Shown here one piece after another: positions 22,360-33,025 of a DNA stretch of 64,000 nt. The stretch lies in the NCBI GenBank assembly GCA_002049455.2, contig KV918774.1, forward strand, positions 124,001-188,000, written 5' to 3'. A model generated the notes under the pieces. That model had not been told where the DNA came from and did no database searches. It saw only the letters and a list, made by a program, of their open reading frames with translations. Origin of the DNA: Porphyra umbilicalis. Taxonomy: Eukaryota; Rhodophyta; Bangiophyceae; Bangiales; Bangiaceae. The translations under genes were made by a program, and so were the position numbers. Numbering within the stretch: the first letter of the stretch is position 1; every line of letters starts with the position of its first letter.

Positions 22360-24030
22360 CGCGCCCCAAGGTCGGCCCGCGCCGGGGGTGCGGAGGGCGT
22401 CGCCAGCGGGGCGACACCCCGGCATCGGCCCACAGAAGGTGCGTAACGAGGGGCGTAGCGCCAGTGGGGCGACGCCCCGGGCTCGGCGCGCGACAGGGAC
22501 GCAGCGGAGGGCGTATCGCCAGTGGGGCGGCGCCCCGAACTCGGTGCACGGAAGGTGCGTAACAACAGGGCCTCTCGCCAGTGGGGCAGTGCCCCGGGAT
22601 CGGCACGCGCCGAGTGCGTACGGAGGGCGTAGCGCCAGTGGGGCGGTACCCCGGGATCGGCACGCGCCGGGTGCGTACGGAGGGCGTAGCGCCAGTGGGG
22701 CGACGCCCCGGGATCGACGCGCGAGAGGGACACTAGGGCGTATCGCCAGTGGGGCCGCGCCCCAACGGCGTCGTGGCGCCCGCCGTGACGGAGGGCGTAG
22801 CGCCAGTGGGGCGACGCCCCGGGCTGGGCGCGCGACGGGGGCGCAGCGGAGGGCGTATCGCCAGTGGGGCGGCGCCCACACGGCGTTGTGGCGCCCGTCG
22901 TGACGGCGGGCAAATCGCCAGTGGGGCGGCGCCCACACGGCGTCATGGCGCCCGTCGTCGCAGCGAAGGGCGTATCGTCAGTTGGGCGACGCCCGCGGGT
23001 GCGTGCGGAGGGCGTAGCGCCAGTGAGGCGACGCCCCGGGATCGACGCGCGACAGGGACGCAGCGGAGGGCGTATCGCCAGTGGGGCGGCGCGCGCACGG
23101 CGTCGTGGCGCTTGTCGAGACGGCAGGCGGATCGCCAGTGGGACAGCGCCCCAACGGCGTCGTGGCGCCCGTCGTGACGGCGGGCGAATCGCCAGTGAGG
23201 CGGCGCCCACACGGCGTCATGGCGCCCGTCGTCGCAGCGAAGGGCGTATCGTCAGTTGGGCGACGCCCGCGGGTGCGTGCGGAGGGCGTAGCGCCAGTGA
23301 GGCGACGCCTCGGGATCGACGCGCGACAGGGACGCAGCGGAGGGCGTATCGCCAGTGGGGCGGCGCGCGCACGGCGTCGTGGCGCTTGTCTAGACGGCGG
23401 GCGGATCGCCAGTGGGACAGCACCCCAACGGCGTCGTGGCGCCCGTCGTCGCAGCGGAGGGCGTATCGCCAGTGGGGCGACGCCCGCGGATGCGTACGGA
23501 GCGCGTAGCGCCAGTGGGGCGACGCCCCGGGATCGACGCGCGACAAAGACGCACCTGAGGGCGTATCGCCAGTGGGGCGACACTCCCACGGCGTCGTGGC
23601 GCCCGTCGTGACGCCGGGCGTACCGCCAGTGAGGCGACGCCCCGGGCTCGGCGCGCGACGGGAGCGCAGCGGAGGGCGTATCGCCATTGGGGCGGCGCCC
23701 CGTGGTCGGCACGCGCCCGGTGCGGACCAAAGGGCGTGCCGCCATTGGGGCGGCGCCCCGGAATCGGTACGCGCCCGGTGCCAAGCGGACGGCGTACCGC
23801 CATTGGGGCGACGCCCCGGGATGGGCACGCGCCCGGTGCGGAACGGAGGGCGTATCGCCAGTGGGGCGGCGCCCCTTGATCGACACACGCCGGGCGCGCG
23901 GCCGAGGGCGTACCGCCATTGAGGCGGCGCCCCCACGGCGGCGCGGCGTCCGTCGAAGCGAAGGGCGTGTCGCCAGTAGGGCGGCGCCCCCGGATCGGCT
24001 CACACCGGGTGCGCAGCGGAGGACCCCGCC
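22360..24030 (+). repeat. Minisatellite in gypsy A (about 57-63 bp unit, more than 20 copies)
   Basis: Tandem imperfect units centred on gggcgtatcgccagtggggc followed by gacgccccgggatcg-like spacers. Each unit carries an inverted repeat of the type ggggcgacgcccc. It fills the space between the chromodomain and the antisense gene. Apparent long ORFs in several frames here are by-products of the repeat. Confidence 0.88.
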
Positions 24031-24092
24031 AGCGGACACACGGCCCCGCGGGCCCAACCGGATATATTCCCTACGGCGCGCCGCGGTACCAC

Positions 24093-27000
24093 CTACGGGA
24101 CGTAGGCGGGGTCCACCACTGGGACCCCGCCTTTGCGCAGCTGCGCGCGCACCTCCTGGTTCAGGCGCGCCGCGTGCCACGTTTGGCTCGCGGCCAGCGA
24201 GCCCTTCAACTGGCGCGCGGCCCGGCTGCACTCAAGAAGGGCCCACCCCAGCATCGCGTCCGTCACCTGGCCCCAGTTCACCACCGGGTCGTACCCCCAC
24301 TTGGCCCACACGGCCCCGCGGAGGTCGCCCGGTCGGGGCGGGCCCACCTGATCGGTGTGCGCCGCCCCCGTCAAGTAGTACGCCGACACGGTGGCGTCAT
24401 GCTCGCCGGGCCCACGGCTGTCCCTCTCCGCGGCCACGTCCCGCCTGCTGGTCCGCGCCGCGACGCGCCGCCCGGAAGGCCCGTCGTCCCGTCCCCGCCG
24501 TTGGCCGACCGCCGGCGCCCCGTCCTCCTCGCCCGCGGCGTTGCCGCTCCCGCCGTTGGGGCCTCGCGGCGTCTGGGATGGGGGGGGGGGTGTTCGCGGG
24601 CGGCTCGCGACGGGGTACCAAAAGGAGAGTCCCCCGTCGCCGGGGCGCCCGACGTGGCCCCAAGCGGCGCGGGGTCGGGCGGCCCCACCACCGCAACGGC
24701 GGGCGCGGTAACCCGACGCGGGGGCGCTACGGCCCCCCCCGTGGCGGGGTGTCCCGCCGCGGCTCCTGCCGACGCGGGCAGCAGCGCCGACGGCGGCGGG
24801 GAGGACGGCCGGGGCGGCAGCGAGGGCCCCGCCCAGGGCATGAACGGGGACGGGGCTGGAGCGTCGGCCGGACGCGGTGGCGCGGGCGGGGCGCCAACAG
24901 GCGCCCCGCTCGGGCGGTCACGCCCGCCGCGGGGCCCCGCGCTCTCACGGGTCGGGTCGGGCGCATCGCCCCGCTCGGCGGCCACCGCCACGGCTCCCCG
25001 AGCCGGAGACGGCGGCGCCGTCGGCGCATCGCCCCGCTCGGCGGCCACCGCCACGGCTCCCCGAGCCAGGGACGGCGGCAACGCATCCGGCAACCCCAGG
25101 GGCGGTAAGACCGGGGACACGGCGGCCACAGCGGGAGCAAGGGAACGCCCAGGTGACGGCGGCACCGGCAGAGGCGTAGCGGGCGCGGGCGACTGATGGG
25201 GCGACATCGACGGCGCCTCGCCCCCTCCGCGGCGCAGCGACGGGTGGGGGGACCCAGCGGGGGTGGGCTCTTGACGCCGCGGTGTCGGCGGGCCCTCCCC
25301 ACCGCCGCCCCGCGGGTAATCACGCCCGTCAAGGAGCGGCGCCGGCGGCGAGACCCACTTGCGGTCCCCACCGCCGCTGCCACTGCCATGCCCGTGACGG
25401 GGTGCATCATCCCGGCCACTTCCGGTCCCGTAACCGCCAGCCCCTCGGTTCCACCCGCCGGTCTGGCCGCCCCCGCGGTAGTTACCGCCGTGATAGTCCT
25501 CCCCGCGGTCGTCACCGCCGAGGTAGCCGCCGCCAGGGTAGTCGTACCCGCGGCCGTCACCGCCGCGGTAGCCGCAACCGCAGTTGTCGTACCCGCGGTC
25601 ATCACCGCCTCGTTACCCGCCGCCGTAGCGGTCGTACCCGCGGTCGTCGCGGTTTCCGCCGCCGCGGTACTCGCCACCGCCGTAGTTCCCGCCGCAGCCG
25701 CCGCTGTCGCCGCGGTACTCGCCGCCGTAGTCGCCGCCGCGGTCGTCACCGCCGCGGTGTCCGCCACTGCGGTGGTAGTCCCTACCGTGGTAGCCTCGGT
25801 CGTCGGACGGGCCGCCAGTACGGCGGTCCCCGCACGTCCACCCGCCGTCCCCGGAGTGGTCGCCGGCTGCGCGCGGGTGCCACCCGCCGCGGTCGGCGGA
25901 AGCCGGGCCCCATCCGGCATCCGCACGGGGGTCGCCCCCGGCACCCGACGACCAACCACCGCGGCCGCCGCCGCCCGGTTGCCAACCGCCGCCGGGGCGC
26001 TGGCCGCCGGCCCCTTGGTCGCCGTGCCCGCCCGCGCCGCCGCCGGCCGGGTAGTCGCGGCCCCCGTGGTCCCCGGCCTGCGCTGGTGAACTCCACCCCG
26101 CCGCCGCGTCGGCAGTGGTGGGGTACCGTCGGCCGCCGCCCTGGTCGGCACCGCCACGACCGCCGGGCGACATGGCGCCACCAACGTCCGAGGGACCGTC
26201 GGCGCTGGCCCCTTGGTCGGCGCTGCCCCCTTGGCCGGCACTGCCCCCTTGAGGCTCCGACCGAGGAGACCGCGGCGGCGCGACCCCGTAAACCCCAGGG
26301 GGTTTGGCGGACGCTGCCGGGTGCGTGGCACCGTACCCATCCCCGCCGATATCCACGAAGGGGAACTGTGGGGGCAAGTCCGCCTCGAGGGCAGCCTCCG
26401 TACACCCCAACCCGGTGGGCGAGGACGCGCAGGGCGTCACGCCCACCCAGTGGCGCTCGGCGCTCATGATCGTTCCCCGGTGCGCGTAGAGGATGGTGGG
26501 GGGTTCCTTCCCCGGCGTCAGGTAGGGAAGGCGCTGGCGCACGAGGCGCCACGGGACATGCGGCCACGCCGCCAGGATGAGGCGCAGCGTCGTGGCCCGC
26601 CGGATATCCCCTTGGGCGAGGGTCACCGGCCCGAAGCGGGTGAGCGCCCACGTCGCCAAGGGCGGGGGCCGGAACAAGCGGCGGTCCCGCTTGTAGGCAG
26701 CGAGCACGGCGCTCACCATCGCGCACGCTGCCGCGAGCCTCGCCACGTGAAGGAGGGGGTCCCTCGTCGCCGTCGTAAGGCGGCGCGCATGATGGGTGAA
26801 GACCCGCGGCAGGAACCAAGGGAGCAGCCGCGGCGCGGCGAACACGGTGTCCCAGTCGGACGGGGCCGAGGAAAGGAGGAACGTGCGGTCGGCGGTCTCA
26901 CGCAGCGGCAGGCCCATCGCGCCATGGCCCGCGCGGGCCACCGGAGTGAGCCGCCCCATCATGCGGGCGTCCCGCTCGTTGGCCCAGTCGTCCCCGGGAA

Positions 27001-27964
27001 CCGGCACGGAGGTGAGGAGGGGCTCACGCTCCACCCAACACTCCAACCCGACGCTCACGTCCCCACACGTCGTCGCCCGCAGCTTCGGCAGCTGACGCTG
27101 CAGCGCGACCAACCACGCGAACCCCGCCGCGCCGTCGACGCAGAACATCTCCGTGACGTCCGGCATTGGCTCCGGAAGAATCACGGCGACCTCATTCACC
27201 CGCAGAAGGCGACGGAAGTACTCGGCGGCGAGCGGGGTGTCGATGGTGGCCAACGCCTTCAAGACGTTCGGCGCCGCGGCCGCCGCCAGGTACCCGCCCG
27301 CCTCGCCGATGGCGAGCATGCGGGTCCACGCCGTGTCGATGGCCGCCGCGTCGTAGGGCCCCGGCATGGCGCCCCCGGACGCGACCCGCAACGTCGGCCA
27401 AGGGCCCTCGCCGTCGACGTCGCAGGCGTCCGCGACCTCGATCGGCAACCCGACGGGAAGTGGAGCCGAGGCCGCCGGCGGCGGTAGCACGACCGCCGTG
27501 GGGACCGGGTCCCGCAGTCCCGGGGGTAGCGTCCACGGCGGCCGTGGCGTCGGCCGCAGATGGTCCCGGTTGGGGACCCGGGCCCATGTCGCGGTCCGAA
27601 GGAGGTTCTTCGCAAACGCCAAGCGCGACGGACCCGCGGACGTCGCCGACGGCGCTGCCGTCGCGGCCCGCCCCGCCGACGCGGGGCCCCGCCCCGGCGG
27701 TCGGCCGTCTCCACGCCCCGCGGCCGCCGCCGCCACGGACGACGCCCCGCCGCCGGACGCTCCACCGGGCGCCTCAGCCGCCGCGGCGCCCTCCGGCTGG
27801 GGGGGGGCGACGGCGAGCGCGACAGCGACGGCGCCTCCTCCGTTGTCGATCGGGGGCACGGCCCCGCCATGGTCGACGTCCGCCGGGTCGCGGCGCCTAC
27901 CGCCTCCACAGCCGCCGCGGCAGCCCCCAGCCCTGGGAGCCCGCCGGTGGCCGCGCCGGCCCAT
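24093..27964 (-). pseudogene. Gypsy A antisense ORF: conserved accessory protein with RGG/YGG-rich tract
   Basis: This minus-strand frame lies opposite to gag-pol. The frame is open from inside the 3' LTR, and the first in-frame ATG is at 27964. The N-terminal quarter is Ala/Gly/Pro-rich. An ordered-looking region follows at about 27600-26340, with NEVAVILPEPMPDVTEMFC and GKEPPTILYAHRGT. Next comes a Gly/Arg/Tyr/Asp-rich tract (about 26000-25460, repeats like DRGYHGRDYHR and GGDDRGYD). One TAA interrupts that tract at 25613-25615 and the same frame resumes. A Pro/Ala-rich stretch and then a shifted frame (24437-24093) encode a C-terminal block, NWGQVTDAMLGWALL. Aligned by eye, its blocks resemble the antisense ORFs of gypsy B and C. 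The function is unknown; the tract resembles RNA-binding, condensate-forming sequences, which is inference only. Confidence 0.7.
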
Positions 27965-28087
27965 ACCGCCGGCGCCTCGATCGTGGCTCGGGCGCGCCGC
28001 CCCGTTGCCGTCCGCGTGACGGGTCCCGCGAGTCGGGCGGACCCCGACATTCACCGCCGGGGACGGCGGTCGCTCAGGAGGGGTTGA

Positions 28088-28674
28088 TGTAGCACCACCG
28101 GGAGCGGGGTGGTGCTGGGAACGCCCGTCGGGGGCCGGGCGGGCGTGGCCTGCGCGTGGCAAGCGGCGGGGCGGGCGACACGGCCGCCACGCCCCCGCGG
28201 GTGGCGTCCCGGCGCCGGCTTGGCAGCTGTCCGGGGCGCGGGCACCCGGACCACGAGCGAACGGCTGCCAGGGCGTCGCTGGGCGGGGCGGTTATGTGGC
28301 GCGCGCGCGCCGCTGCGTGGCCACGCCAGGGGCCGCCACGTCAGGCGCGGCCCGGCAGCTGCGATCCCTCTCGTCTCTACTTATCGCCTTGGGGGACTTG
28401 TCTTTTATTGTACTTAGTTGGATTGGTTGGTCGGTGGCGGGGGCCAATTCCTATATCGGGAATTGGACCTCCGCAACGGTTTCCGCCCTTTTTAGGACGA
28501 AGGGCAACGACGGTAGGAGGCACCGTCGTCGCCGGCAAGTAAACCGTGCCTTTTTTCTTGTACCTTTGGCGGCCCCTCTTCCCGGATCGGGAGATCCTAT
28601 AGGGGGCACGTTCTTAGGACGGCAGCGGTGGGACACTTCCCTCTTCGGGCCCGTGGATACGGGGTTGTGCTACA
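28088..28674 (+). repeat. 3' LTR of gypsy A (587 bp)
   Basis: Aligns end to end with 5136-5722. It is preceded by a purine-rich tract caggaggggttga (polypurine tract) and followed by TSD accaa and the resumed Copia LTR. Confidence 0.92.
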
Positions 28675-28768
28675 ACCAACAAAGCACGTTCGCACACACA
28701 CACACAAGCTCAAGCCACTCAACTATTCACCGAGGTCCCCCAATCCCTATCGCCACTGCGTTTCAAAA
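28675..28768 (+). repeat. 3' LTR of Copia-1, second part
   Basis: Begins with the accaa duplicate (28675-28679) and resumes the Copia LTR at the base where it was cut at 5135: caaagcacgttcgcac, the CA repeat, and so on to about 28768. The last bases read tttcaaaa instead of tttcaaca. Confidence 0.88.
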
Positions 28769-30269
28769 GACACGGTGGACGGCGCCGCCGCCGGCAGGAA
28801 TTCGGGCGTTAGTCGGCGGCGGAGCCGGCGGGCGATGCGGCGTTGGTCCGTGGCAGCGCCGACGTGCACGGCGGCTCTGCTCGGAGTCGGCGGTTGTCTT
28901 GGTCGGCGGCGGCGGCAGGGACGGGGGCGTCGGTCGGCGGCGGCGGCGGGGAAGAGAGCCGACGGCTTCCCCAGCGTTAGCACCGAGGGCACCGGGTTGC
29001 GGGGCGGGGACGGTGTTGGCGGTGTCGGCAGCGGTCACGGTCGGCGTTTGCAGCGGTCGGTAGGGTCGGGGGCGCGCGTCGGGACGTTGGCAAGACGACC
29101 AACGTCGTTGACGGTGGTCGGCGGGGCCGGAAGCGCGCGTCGGGCCGTTGCCGGGGGCGACCGACGTCGTTGGCGGTGGTCGGCGGGGCCCGGAACGGCG
29201 TTGGCGGTGATGCAGGGGGCAAAAGAGGTGTTGGCGGTGTCGGCGGGGTTGACTGCCGCCGTTGGCGGCCGTCGGCGGGGGCGGCGGCGCGGGTCTGAAC
29301 GATGGCGGGGGCGACCAAAGTCGGTGGCGGTGCTCGGTGGGGCCAAGGACGGCGTTGGCGGTGTTGGAGGGGTCGAAGAAGGTGTTGGCGGTGTCGCCGA
29401 GGGTGAAGGTCGGCGCTGACGGCGGTCGGCGAGGGCGGGGACGAGGATGGGGATACCGATTGCCGGAAGCAACCGGCGTCGTTGGCGGTGGTCTGTCCGG
29501 GAGAGGGCGGAGGTGGCGGCGCTTGTTGTGTTGGGCAGAAGCGGAGACGGGAACAACAACGGCGTGGGCTGCGGTAGACGGGGTTCCAGATCGGCGTGGG
29601 CAGCGGCGGGGCTGGCGACGGCAGCGCCAGCGACGGCATGCGGGCCACACGGCAATGAAGGGGACGGCGGTCGGTGCGGCGACGGCGGGCGGCGAGGGCC
29701 GCCGTCGGCCGCCGGGACGGTGGTTACGGCGGGCGGTGATGTCGGCGGCGGTCGGTGGCGGCGGGGAGGCGCACGGCGACGACGGGGACAGAGGCGCGGG
29801 TGGCAACGGTCGGCGGGGACAGCGGCGGTCGGCGGGGGCCGGAGGCGCAAGCGGCCACGAAGGTCGGTGGTGGCGATGCCGGTGGCGGCAACGGTTGGCG
29901 GGGGCGGCGGCGATCGGCGGGGGCGGGGGGGCGGACAGTGGCGGCGGACAGGGATGGAGGCGCGGGTGGCAACGGTCGGCGGGGGCGGCGGCGCTCGGCG
30001 GGGCCGGGAGGCGTGAGCGGCAATGTTGATCGGTGGTGGCGGCGCGGGCGGCGGCAACAGTCGGCGAGGGCGGCGGCGAACGGCGTGGGTGTGGGCGGCG
30101 GTCGGCGGCGGCGGTCGGGGACGGAGGCGCGGGTAGCAACGGTCGGCGGGGCGGCGTCCCTTGGCGGAGGCGGGAGGCGCAAGCGGAGACGACGGTCGGT
30201 GGTGGGGGCGCGAGCGGCGGCAACGGTCGGCAAGGGCGCCGGCGATCAGCGGGGGCGGGGGGTGCGAGC
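28769..30269. repeat. Degenerate GC-rich tandem array, left part
   Basis: G/C-rich imperfect repeats. From 28769 to about 29450 a coarse period of about 150 bp is suggested by recurring gaccaacgtcgttggcggtggtcggcgggg-type segments. Further right, units of about 80 bp recur (ggcaacggtcggcgagggcggcggcgatcggcgggggcgg pattern). Long ORFs on both strands are by-products of the composition. No gene is recognised. Confidence 0.75.
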
Positions 30270-30851
30270 CAGGCCCTGTCATAAGTATCGTTTTCAGCTT
30301 CGGGTACGGTATATACAAATCGTTGAATTCGAGTACGAGTACTGGCCACGTATATACTCACGTGTATCAATGCGAAATATACCTTAAAAACACGAGTACG
30401 AATCAATTCCGAAATTGATTGATTTGGAACAGCTGCCGATCTTCCGCAGCGCCAAGCGCCTTTTTTTCCCGAGCATGTCGGATCCGTTCCGTCACGTGAG
30501 TCATCCTGATTGCGGCGTTGTCAACGGCTCGCGTGAGAATTCTAACGGGCGCCCTTTGGCGAGCACACCACGGTTCGGAAAATCCACCCCAATTAGAACC
30601 GTTGTAGAATTCAAATCAAGTCCAAATATCAATTGGTCCTTAGCGGAGGTGAAAGGACATTATTGCCTTCGATTGGCGCGCTCTTTTGGGTTTAACTCCG
30701 CTGTCGGTCGGAATTGATAAATACCCACGGCTACCTACTCAATTGCTGATATGGGTGTGGGTGCCAGCCGCCTTGCTGCCTACGGGTACGGGAGTTCAGA
30801 CACTTACACCTGTAAAAACACCTACTCACAATATACGTATGGTAGGGCCTG
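30270..30851. mobile_element. hAT-type MITE, family 1, copy 2 (582 bp)
   Basis: Ends caggccct...agggcctg with an 8-bp duplication gtgcgagc (30262-30269, 30852-30859). Closely similar to 21363-21942. Inserted in the GC-rich array. Confidence 0.93.
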
Positions 30852-30859
30852 GTGCGAGC

Positions 30860-32165
30860 GGCAACGATCGACGCTGGTGGCGGCGCGGGTGGCCACAACG
30901 GTCGGCAAGGTCGTCAGCGATCGGCAGGGGCGAAAGGCGCGAGCGGCGACGATGGTCGGTTGTGGCGGAGCGGGTCGCCACAACGGCCGACGGGGGCGGC
31001 GGCGATCGGCGGGGGCGGGGGGGCCGGACGGCAGCAGCGGTCGGCGATGGATGCGTGGGTGGCAACGGTAGGCGGGGGAGGCGGCAATCGGCGGGGGCGG
31101 AATGCGCGAGAGGCGACGACGGTCGGTTGTGGCAGCGCAGGCGGCGGCATTGGTTCGCAGAAGCGGCGGCAATCGGCAAGGGCGAGGGACGTGGACGCCG
31201 GCGGCGGTCGAGGACGGAGGCGCGGGTGGCAACGGTCGGCAGGGGTGGCGGCGCTTGGCGGGGGCGGAAGGCGCGAGCGGCGCCGGCGGTTGGTAATGGC
31301 AGCGCGGGTGCCGGCAACAGACGTCCAGAGCGCCGGCGATCGGCGAGATCGGGCGGGACGAGCGGCGATGACGGTCCCTGGTGGCGGCGCGGGCGGCGGC
31401 AGCGGTCGGCAAGGGCGGCGACGATCGGCGGGGGCGGAAGTTGTGAGCGGCGACGGCGGTCGCTTGTGGCGGCGCGGGTGGCGGCAGCGGTCGGCGGGGG
31501 TGGCTGCGATCGGCGATTGCGGGGCGGGCGAGTGGCGACGACGGTCAGCGTTGGGGGCGCGAGCGGCGGCAACGGTCGGCGAGGGCGGCGGCGATCGGCG
31601 GGGGCGGGGGGGGCGGGCGGCAAGGACGGTCGCTGGTGTCGGCGCGGGCGGCGGCAACGGTCGGCAAGGGCGGCGGCGATCGGCGGGGGCGGAAGTGGTG
31701 AGCGGCGACGGCGGTCGTTTGTGGCGGCGCGAGTGGCGGCAGCGGTCCGCGGGGGTGGCGGCCATCGGCGATAGCGGGACGGGCGAGTGGCGACGACAGT
31801 CGGTGGTGGGGGCGCGAGCGGCGGCAACGGTCGGCGAGGGCGGCGGCGATCAGCGGGGGCGGGGGGGGCGAGCGGCGACGACGGTCGGTTTTGGGGGCGC
31901 GGGCAGCGGCAACGGTTGGCGGAGGCGGCGGCGATCGACAAAGGCGGAGGCGGCGGACGGCGGCGGTGGTCAGGGACGGAGGCGCGGGTGGCAACGGTCG
32001 GCGGGGCGGCGTCCCTCGGCGGGTGCGGTAGGTGGAAGCGGCGACGTCGGTCGGTCGTGGTGGCGCGAGTGGCGGCAATGGTCGGCGAGAAGGGTGGCGA
32101 TCGGCGCGGGCGGGGGGGGCGAGCGGAAACGACGGTCGGTGGCGTTGGCGCGGGTGCGGGCTGCA
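30860..32165. repeat. Degenerate GC-rich tandem array, middle part (about 81-84 bp unit)
   Basis: Units repeat a core such as ggcaacggtcggcaagggcgg followed by cggcgatcggcgggggcgg and gcgacgacggtcggtggtgg. Successive cores near 31565, 31647 and 31813 are about 82 bp or a multiple apart. It ends at the gtggg target duplicated by gypsy C. Confidence 0.82.
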
Positions 32166-32170
32166 GTGGG

Positions 32171-32863
32171 TGTGACGGTCCGTCCAATGGCCCCCACAGT
32201 CGGGGAACCAGATTCCCCGGAAATATGCCCCACTACCACATGTTTCAAACTGTTCCGTTGTCGACCCACCTCTGATGACCTCGTGGCTCACCAACCACAA
32301 CCGCAATCCCATTACTTCCCTGGGATTCGTAACCCCCCCGAGCGGGCTCCCACTTAAGCGCCTTGTTTTGTGTAAATCCGACTTGGATTATCGACTTATG
32401 TTACTCCGCGCCCCTGACCCCGGGGTGCCGCGAGGGTGTCACGTAGCACCCTTCCCCCGCCTCTCATCAAGGCGGTATTCGAAGCTTCGTCCGTCTTTCG
32501 GGTTATGGGCCCCGTGGTCCCTGAGAAGAGAGTTTTCCGAGGCTCCTTTAAGGGTGGCTGAGGAGGGTTTTCCGAGGGTCCTTTGAGGGTGTCTGAGGAG
32601 GGTTTCCCGAGGGTCCAAGGGGAACGGATGGGATAAGAGGGTGAGGCGCGAGTGTCGCCTCGAGGCCTTCGACGCGGGCAAGTAAGCTTCCGGTCACACA
32701 ACTCGTGTTTGTCCCTCGGGGCGCCTTCCCCCGGTCAACGCCGTGCGTGTGTGCTCTTCGAGGTTTTCTTCTGGAGCGGGTATTCCCCGACAGGACTATC
32801 CGGCGAAACGGATTGGCTCAACCTTCCCCCAGCTGGGTGGGGTTGTCTGAGCGTGTTGTCGCA
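32171..32863 (+). repeat. 5' LTR of gypsy C (693 bp)
   Basis: Matches 43549-44241. Around 32519-32620 it carries about three tandem copies of a unit of roughly 35 bp (gaggagggttttccgagggtcctttgagggtgtct type). Following bases are tt then tggtggagcagcaggg, the primer binding site position; A, B and C all read tttggtg here. Confidence 0.92.
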
Positions 32864-33025
32864 TTTGGTGGAGCAGCAGGGCAAGAAGGCGACTCAACCT
32901 TCCTCGGGGTGGTGGCGCTGCGCCAACCCGCCTCGGGGGAAACCTAGTTGGTCCTCCTCCCCTTGGTGCCTAGCGCTGCGGGCGGCGTCCCGCAACGCCA
33001 GGTTTGGCTGAGTCCGGCCGGGTCA

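Larger units (their letters stand above)
5136..28674 (+). mobile_element. Gypsy A: Ty3/gypsy chromodomain LTR retrotransposon inserted in the Copia-1 3' LTR
   Basis: It has two 587-bp LTRs (5136-5722, 28088-28674; tgtagcacc...gtgctaca) and a perfect 5-bp TSD accaa. The 23.5-kb span includes the 10.3-kb gypsy B and a 580-bp MITE. A itself is about 12.6 kb: gag, reverse transcriptase, RNase H, integrase, chromodomain, an internal minisatellite and a long antisense ORF. No protease motif (DTG/DSG) was found between the Gag zinc knuckle and RT. Confidence 0.92.
2395..28768 (+). mobile_element. Copia-1: Ty1/copia LTR retrotransposon, internally deleted and split by gypsy A
   Basis: The element has a 5' LTR (2395-2812), one fused gag-RT ORF (2994-4772) and a 3' LTR in two parts (4808-5135 and 28675-28768) separated by gypsy A. 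Without A it is about 2.8 kb, roughly half a normal Copia element. Protease, integrase and the zinc knuckle are absent. It is the same family as the minus-strand copy at 61987-64000. The five bases before it (gcctc) and after it (gacac) do not match, so no target-site duplication is visible. Confidence 0.88.

Noticed and set aside
22978-24231. Long minus-strand ORF (417 codons) and several long plus-strand ORFs over the minisatellite
   Set aside because: They are read from the tandem repeat in many frames at once and have repeat-derived residues only.
5136-28674. A single giant 23.5-kb retrotransposon
   Set aside because: The span contains a complete second element with its own LTRs and target duplication (8108-18456) and a MITE; element A alone is about 12.6 kb.
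28763-32357. Many ORFs of 250-550 codons on both strands of the GC-rich array
   Set aside because: The unit length is close to a multiple of three and stop codons are rare at this base composition; residues are Gly/Arg/Ala or Pro/Ala/Arg repeats without any domain.
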